Assembly (NCBI GenBank): GCA_033782935.1
Contig: JAWQEG010000003.1
Location: 5,158,501 to 5,222,500, forward strand
Length of the DNA stretch: 64,000 nt
DNA from: Petrolisthes cinctipes
Taxonomy: Eukaryota > Arthropoda > Malacostraca > Decapoda > Porcellanidae
Reading direction: 5' to 3'
In this document: positions 58,204 through 64,000 of the stretch, in pieces
Layout of the letters: every line of letters begins with the position of its first letter
Position numbering within the stretch: the first letter of the stretch is position 1
Notes under the pieces: generated by a model
What the model was told of the DNA's origin: nothing
The model's input: only the letters and a program-made list of their open reading frames with translations
The model's database searches: none
Position numbers and translations under genes: made by a program

Positions 58204-61200
58204 ATTGAATTTTCGGGTGTTTTGAGCCTAAATTTGAGATATAAACGGGTACTGAAGATGCATGCACATATCGACTTTTGTGCACCTAAAAGATCGATTT
58301 TCAGTATGTTTTGAGCATGTATTTTGAAAATACTCTAACACGGAGTAGGCATGTACAGATCGCTTCTGGGACCCCTAAATATCGAATTTTCGGGTGTTTT
58401 GGGACTGAATTTGAGATATCGACTTTTTGGCACCTAAAAGATCGATTTTTAGCATGTTTTTAGCCTATATTTTGAAAATATTCTAGCACTGTACAGATTG
58501 CTGCTGGGACCCCAAAATATTGAATTTTCGGGTGTTTTGAGCCTGAATTTGAGATATAAACGGGTACAGAAGATACATGCACATATTGACTTTGGGCATC
58601 TAAAATATCGATTTTCAGCATGTTTTGGGCCTGAATTTTGAAAATACTCTAACACGGAGTAGGCATGTACAGATCGCTTCTGGGACCCCAAAATATCGAA
58701 TTTTCGGGTGTTTAGGGCCAGAATTTGAGATATAAACGGGTACAGAAGATGCATGCACATATCGACTTTTGGGCACCTAAAAGATCGATTTTCAGTATGT
58801 TTTTGGCCTGTATTTTGAAAATACTCTAACACGGAGTAGGCATGTACAGATACCTTCTGGGACCTCTAAATATCGAATTTTCGGGTGTTTTGGGACTGAA
58901 TTTGAGATATCGATTTTTTGGCACCTAAAATGTCGATTTTTAGCATGTTTTTAGCCTTTATTTTGAAAATATTCTAGCACTGTGTAGGCATGTACAGATT
59001 GCTTCTGAGACCCCAAAATATTGAATTTTCGGGTGTTTTGAGCCTGAATTTGAGATATAAACGGGTACAGAAGATACATGCACATATTGACTTTGGACAT
59101 CTAAAATATCGATTTTCAGCATGTTTTGGGCCTGTATTTTGAAAATACTCTAACACTGAGTAGGCATGTACAGATTGCTTCTGGGACCCCAAAATATTGA
59201 ATTTTCGGGTTTTTTGAGCCTGAATTTGAAATATAAACGGGTACTGAAGATGCATGCACATATCGACTTTTGTGCACCTAAAAGATCGATTTTCAGTATG
59301 TTTTGAGCATGTATTTTGAAAATACTCTAACACGGAGTAGGCATGTACAGATCGCTTCTGGGACCCCTAAATATCGAATTTTCGGGTGTTTTGTGACTGA
59401 ATTTGAGATATCGACTTTTTGGCACCTAAATTATCGATTTTTAGCATGTTTTTAGCCTATATTTTGAAAATATTCTAGCACTGAGTAGGCATGTACAGAT
59501 TGCTTCTGGGACCCCAAAATATTGAATTTTCGGGTGTTTTGAGCCTGAATTTGAGATATAAACGGGTACAGAAGATACATGCACATATTGACTTTGGGCA
59601 CCAAAAATATCGATTTTCAGCATGTTTTGGGCCTGAATTTTGAAAATACTCTAACACGGAGTAGGCATGTACAGATTGCTTCTGGGACCCCAAAATATCG
59701 AATTTTCGGGTGTTTAGGGCCAGAATTTGAGATATAAACGGGTACAGAAGATGCATGCACATATCGACTTTTGGGCACCTAAAAGATCGATTTTCAGTAT
59801 GTTTTTGGCCTGTATTTTGAAAATACTCTAACACGGAGTAGGCATGTACAGATACCTTCTGGGACCTCTATATATCGAATTTTCGGGTGTTTTGGGACTG
59901 AATTTGAGATATCGATTTTTTGGCACCTAAAATGTCGATTTTTAGCATGTTTTTAGCCTATATTTTGAAAATATTCTAGCACTGTGTAGGCATGTACAGA
60001 TTGCTTCTGGGACCCCAAAATATTGAATTTTCGGGTGTTTTGAGCCTGAATTTGAGATATAAACGGGTACAGAAGATACATGCACATATTGACTTTGGGC
60101 ACCAAAAATATCGATTTTCAGCATGTTTTGGGCCTGAATTTTGAAAATACTCTAACACGGAGTAGGCATGTACAGATCGCTTCTGGGACCCAAAAATATC
60201 GAATTTTCGGGTGTTTAGGGCCAGAATTTGAGATATAAACGGGTACTGAAGATGCATGCACATATCGACTTTTGTGCACCTAAAAGATCGATTTTCATTA
60301 TGTTTTGAGCATGTATTTTGAAAATACTCTAACACGGAGTAGGCATGTACAGATCGCTTCTGGGACCCCTAAATATCGAATTTTCGGGTGTTTTGTGACT
60401 GAATTTGAGATATCGACTTTTTGGCACCTAAAAGATCGATTTTTAGCATGTTTTTAGCCTATATTTTGAAAATATTCTAGCACTGAGTAGGCATGTACAG
60501 ATTGCTTCTGGGACCCCAAAATATTGAATTTTCGGGTGTTTTGAGCCTGAATTTGAGATATAAACGGGTACAGAAGATACATGCACATATTGACTTTGGG
60601 CACCAAAAATATCGATTTTCAGCATGTTTTGGGCCTGAATTTTGAAAATACTCTAACACGGAGTAGGCATGTACAGATCGCTTCTGGGACCCCAAAATAT
60701 CGAATTTTCGGGTGTTTAGGGCCAGAATTTGAGATATAAACGGGTACAGAAGATTCATGCACATATCGACTTTTGGGCACCTAAAAGATCGATTTTCAGT
60801 ATGTTTTTGGCCTGTATTTTGAAAATACTCTAACACGGAGTAGGCATGTACAGATACCTTCTGGGACATCTAAATATCGAATTTTCGGGTGTTTTGGGAC
60901 TGAATTTGAGATATCGATTTTTTGGCACCTAAAATGTCGATTTTTAGCATGTTTTTAGCCTATATTTTGAAAATATTCTAGCACTGTGTAGGCATGTACA
61001 GATTGCTTCTGAGACCCCTAAATATTGAATTTTCGGGTGTTTTGAGCCTGAATTTGAGATATAAACGGGTACAGAAGATACATGCACATATTGACTTTGG
61101 GCACCAAAAATATCGATTTTCAGCATGTTTTGGGCCTGAATTTTGAAAATACTCTAACACGGAGTAGGCATGTACAGATCGCTTCTGGGACCCCAAAATA

Positions 61201-61447
61201 TCGAATTTTCGGGTGTTTAGGGCCAGAATTTGAGATATAAACGGGTACAGAAGATGCATGCACATATCGACTTTTGGGCACCTAAAAGATCGATTTTCAG
61301 TATGTTTTTGGCCTGTATTTTGAAAATACTCTAACACGGAGTAGGCATGTACAGATACCTTCTGGGACCTCTAAATATCGAATTTTCGGGTGTTTTGGGA
61401 CTGAATTTGAGATATCGATTTTTTGGCACCTAAAATGTCGATTTTTA
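58127..61447 (+). repeat. Trimer region, first part copied from the preceding 2 kb
   Basis: B starts are 58127, 58452, 58943, 59444, 59945, 60446 and 60947. Units 58127 to about 59940 follow units 55895 and 56632-58126 in order (GGCGACCTAAAATG before 55895 and 58127; TTGCTGCTGGG at 56679 and 58499; GCCTTTATTTTG at 57135 and 58954; TTCTGAGACCCC at 57183 and 59003), but the 412-base unit at 56220 is missing from the second copy. GTTTTGTGACTG and AAATTATCG near 59390-59430 instead match copy 1 near 52850-52890. Units from 59945 on are ordinary 501-base trimers. Confidence 0.78.
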
Positions 61448-61624
61448 GCATGTTTTTAGCCTATATTTTGAAAATATTCTAGCACTGTGTAGGCATGTAC
61501 AGATTGCTTCTGGGACACAAAAATATTGAATTTTCGGGTGTTTTGAGCCTGAATTTGAGATATAAACGGGTACTGAAGATGCATGCACATATCGACTTTT
61601 GTGCACCTAAAAGATCGATTTTCA
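61448..61624 (+). repeat. Chimeric B1/C1 monomer at the start of the third copy
   Basis: It opens as B1 (TAGCCTATATTTTG, CTGTGTAGG) and ends as C1 (GTACTGAAG, TTTGTGCACC), with the private GGGACACAAAAATATTG. It is the left junction of the segment that matches 48.2 kb onward. Confidence 0.82.
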
Positions 61625-64000
61625 GTATGTTTTGAGCATGTATTTTGAAAACACTCTAACACGGAGTAGGCATGTACAGATCGCTTCTGGGACCCCTAAA
61701 TATCGAATTTTCGGGTGTTTTGGGACTGAATTTGAGATATCGACTTTTTGGCACCTAAAAGATCGATTTTTAGCATGTTTTTAGCCTATATTTTGAAAAT
61801 ATTCTAGCACTGTACAGATTGCTTCTCGGACCCCAAAATATTGAATTTTCGGGTGTTTTGAGCCTGAATTTGAGATATAAACGGGTACAGAAGATACATG
61901 CACATATTGACTTTGGGCACCAAATATATCGATTTTCAGCATGTTTTGGGCCTGAATTTTGAAAATACTCTAACACGGAGTAGGCATGTACAGATCGCTT
62001 CTGGGACCCCAAAATATTGAATTTTCGGGTGTTTAGGGCCAGAACTTGAGATATAAACGGGTACAGAAGATGCATGCACATATCGACTTTTGGGCACCTA
62101 AAAGATCGATTTTCAGTATGTTTTTGGCCTGTATTTTGAAAATACTCTAACACGGAGTAGGCATGTACAGATACCTTCTGGGACCTCTAAATATCGAATT
62201 TTCGGGTGTTTTGGGACTGAATTTGAGATATCGATTTTTTGGCACCTAAAATGTCGATTTTTAGCATGTTTTTAGCCTATATTTTGAAAATATTCTAGCA
62301 CTGTACAAATTGCTTCTGGGACCCCAAAATATTGAATTTTCGGGTGTTTTGAGCCTGAATTTGAGATATAAACGGGTACAGAAGATACATGCACATATTG
62401 ACTTTGGGCATCTAAAATATCGATTTTCAGCATGTTTTGGGCCTGTATTTTGAAAATACTCTAACACTGAGTAGGCATGTACAGATTGCTTCTGGGACCC
62501 AAAAATATTGAATTTTCGGGTGTTTTGAGCCTGATTTTGAGATATAAACGGGTACTGAAGATGCATGCACATATCGACTTTTGTGCACCTAAAAGATCGA
62601 TTTTCAGTATGTTTTGAGCATGTATTTTGAAAATACTCTAACACGGAGTAGGCATGTACAGATTGCTTCTGGGACCCCAAAATATCGAATTTTCGGGTGT
62701 TTAGGGCCAGAATTTGAGATATGAACGGGTACAGAAGATGCATGCACATATTGACTTTTGGGCAACTAAAAGATCGATTTTCAGTATGTTTTTGGCCTGT
62801 ATTTTGAAAATATTCTAACACGGAGTAGGCATGTACAGATACCTTCTGGGACCTCTAAATATCGAATTTTCGGGTGTTTTGGGACTGAATTTGAGATATC
62901 GATTTTTTGGCACCTAAAAGATCGATTTTCAACATGTTTTTAGCCTATATTTTGAAAATATTCTAGCATTGTGTAGGCATGTACAGATTGCTTCTGGGAC
63001 CCCAAAATATTGAATTTTCGGGTGTTTTGAGCCTGAATTTGAGATATAAACGGGTACAGAAGATACATGCACATATTGACTTTGGGCATCTAAAATATCG
63101 ATTTTCAGCATGTTTTGGGCCTGTATTTTGAAAATACTCTAACACTGAGTAGGCATGTACAGATTGCTTCTGGGACCCCAAAATATTGAATTTTCGGGTG
63201 TTTTGAGCCTGAATTTGAGATATAAACGGGTACTGAAGATGCATGCACATATCGACTTTTGTGCACCTAAAAGATCGATTTTCATTATGTTTTGAGCATG
63301 TATTTTGAAAATACTCTAACACGGAGTAGGCATGTACAGATCCCTTCTGGGACCTCTAAATATCGAATTTTCGGGTGTTTTGGGACTGAATTTGAGATAT
63401 CGACTTTTTGGCACCTAAAAGATCGATTTTTAGCATGTTTTTAGCCTATATTTTGAAAATATTCTAGCACTGAGTAGGCATGTACAGATTGCTTCTGGGA
63501 CCCCAAAATATTGAATTTTCGGGTGTTTTGAGCCTGAATTTGAGATATAAACGGGTACAGAAGATACATGCACATATTGACTTTGGGCACCAAAAATATC
63601 GATTTTCAGCATGTTTTGGGCTTGAATTTTGAAAATACTCTAACACTGAGTAGGCATGTACAGATCGCTTCTGGGACCCCAAAATATCGAATTTTCGGGT
63701 GTTTAGGGCCAGAATTTGAGATATAAACGGGTACAGAAGATGCATGCATATATCGACTTTTGGGCACCTAAAAGATCGATTTTCAGTATGTTTTTGGCCT
63801 GTATTTTGAAAATACTCTAACACGGAGTAGGCATGTACAGATACCTTCTGGGACCTCTAAATATCGAATTTTCGGGTGTTTGGGACTGAATTTGAGATAT
63901 CGATTTTTTTCGACCTAAAATGTCGATTTTTAGCATGTTTTTAGCCTATATTTTGAAAATATTCTAGCACTGTGTAGGCATGTACAGATTGCTTCTGGGA
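61448..64000 (+). repeat. Third copy of the 48-51 kb segment, cut by the window end
   Basis: From about 61510 the sequence matches 48242 onward at offset 13268, including AAAACACTC, GCTTCTCGGACC, CACCAAATATATCG, CCAGAACTTGAG, TACAAATTGC, GCCTGATTTTGAG and GATATGAACGGG. At 62784 it skips exactly one 501-base trimer, and from there it matches 50017 onward at offset 12767 to the window end. At GACTTTTGGGCAACT, AGATCCCTT, GGGCTTGAATTTTG and GCATATATC it agrees with the copy at 48.7-51 kb and not with the copy at 53.5-55.8 kb. B starts are 61448, 61773, 62264, 62932, 63433 and 63933. Confidence 0.83.

Larger units (their letters stand above)
1..64000 (+). repeat. Tandem satellite array filling the whole window
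   Basis: The whole window consists of diverged copies of one monomer family repeated head to tail in one orientation; no inverted unit and no unique insert was seen. Landmarks that recur in nearly every monomer are TATTTTGAAAATA near the start, GCATGTACAGAT, CTTCTGGGACC, GAATTTTCGGGTGTTTT, TGAATTTGAGATAT and TCGATTTT at the end. Monomers are 148, 166, 176 or 177 bases and are grouped in threes (491 or 501 bases), with occasional groups of two, four or five. About 138 B-type monomer starts can be counted. Such layered higher-order structure is typical of centromeric and other heterochromatic satellites of animals and plants. The array runs off both ends, so its true size is unknown. I do not recognise the family; the alpha satellite of primates and the 178-base Arabidopsis centromere repeat do not match from memory. 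Confidence 0.98.

Noticed and set aside
146..63823. Dozens of minus-strand open frames of 60-186 codons, some identical to each other, as a protein family
   Set aside because: They repeat with the satellite period and lie in a stop-poor frame of the repeat. Many need GTG instead of ATG to start. They change frame or stop at the 10-base deletion, and no frame exceeds 186 codons in 64 kb. There is no domain, signal or splice pattern, and the same DNA is open in overlapping frames.
1..64000. CRISPR array
   Set aside because: Repeats abut one another without unique spacers. Unit sizes of 148-177 and the multi-level periodicity are those of a satellite, and the AT-rich eukaryote-like context lacks any cas gene.
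1..64000. Known families such as primate alpha satellite (171 bases) or the Arabidopsis 178-base centromere repeat
   Set aside because: The monomer size is similar, but landmarks recalled for those families are absent; short resemblances such as a GACTTTGG string are no more than chance. A database search would decide.
1..64000. Telomeric repeats, ribosomal RNA, tRNA or histone clusters inside the array
   Set aside because: No run of TTAGGG or TTTAGGG-type repeats and no recognisable RNA gene motif was seen; all sequence is accounted for by the monomer family.
1..64000. Inverted segments or strand switches in the array
   Set aside because: All class landmarks read in the same direction along the whole window. 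The only inverted symmetry is the short dyads within monomers.

Overview
The window is one uninterrupted block of eukaryotic satellite DNA. Every base from 1 to 64000 belongs to a head-to-tail tandem array in a single orientation, and I found no gene, RNA gene, transposon, telomeric repeat or unique sequence. Base composition (about 39% GC in the one 177-base monomer I counted by hand), a monomer near nucleosome-repeat length and a layered higher-order structure point to a centromeric, pericentromeric or subtelomeric array of a eukaryotic chromosome. I do not recognise the family and cannot name the species.

The array is nested. (1) The 177-base monomer is itself an old dimer of two roughly 88-base half-monomers, still visibly related. 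(2) Three diverged monomers, A (148), B (176, or 166 with a 10-base deletion) and C (177), form a trimer higher-order repeat (HOR) of 501 or 491 bases. Counting starts of monomer B by eye gives about 138 units in the window. (3) Variants of A, B and C follow each other by rule, giving hexamers of about 982-992 bases and, from about 29 to 43 kb, an 827-base pentamer. (4) Stretches of 0.8 to about 13 kb are tandemly duplicated.

Layout: 1-2430 trimers; 2431-7324 a 2447-base tandem duplication; 7325-17205 trimers with scattered dimers, indels and one odd rearranged monomer near 15.68 kb; 17206-18836 an 816-base duplication; 18605-24558 a 2977-base duplication; 24559-28787 trimers, one tetramer and one truncated monomer; 28788-38223 the 827-base pentamer domain, arranged as two copies of a 4.3-4.6 kb super-unit; 38224-42884 two trimers, then two 1.83-kb super-units; 43315-47123 an 1818-base duplication; 47080-49141 a 982-base duplication; 48750-58203 a 4727-base duplication; 58127-61447 a partial repeat of the preceding 2 kb plus plain trimers; 61448-64000 the start of another copy of the 48-51 kb region, running off the window end.

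The main result is mechanistic. Several duplication junctions lie inside chimeric monomers (the left part of one class joined in register to the right part of another), as expected from unequal crossover or replication slippage between homologous monomers. Some deletions are in register at the half-monomer scale. The many short open frames, mostly on the minus strand, are by-products of a stop-poor repeat and are not annotated as genes. All comparisons were made by eye; edges of duplications are approximate to tens of bases unless a diagnostic base is quoted.
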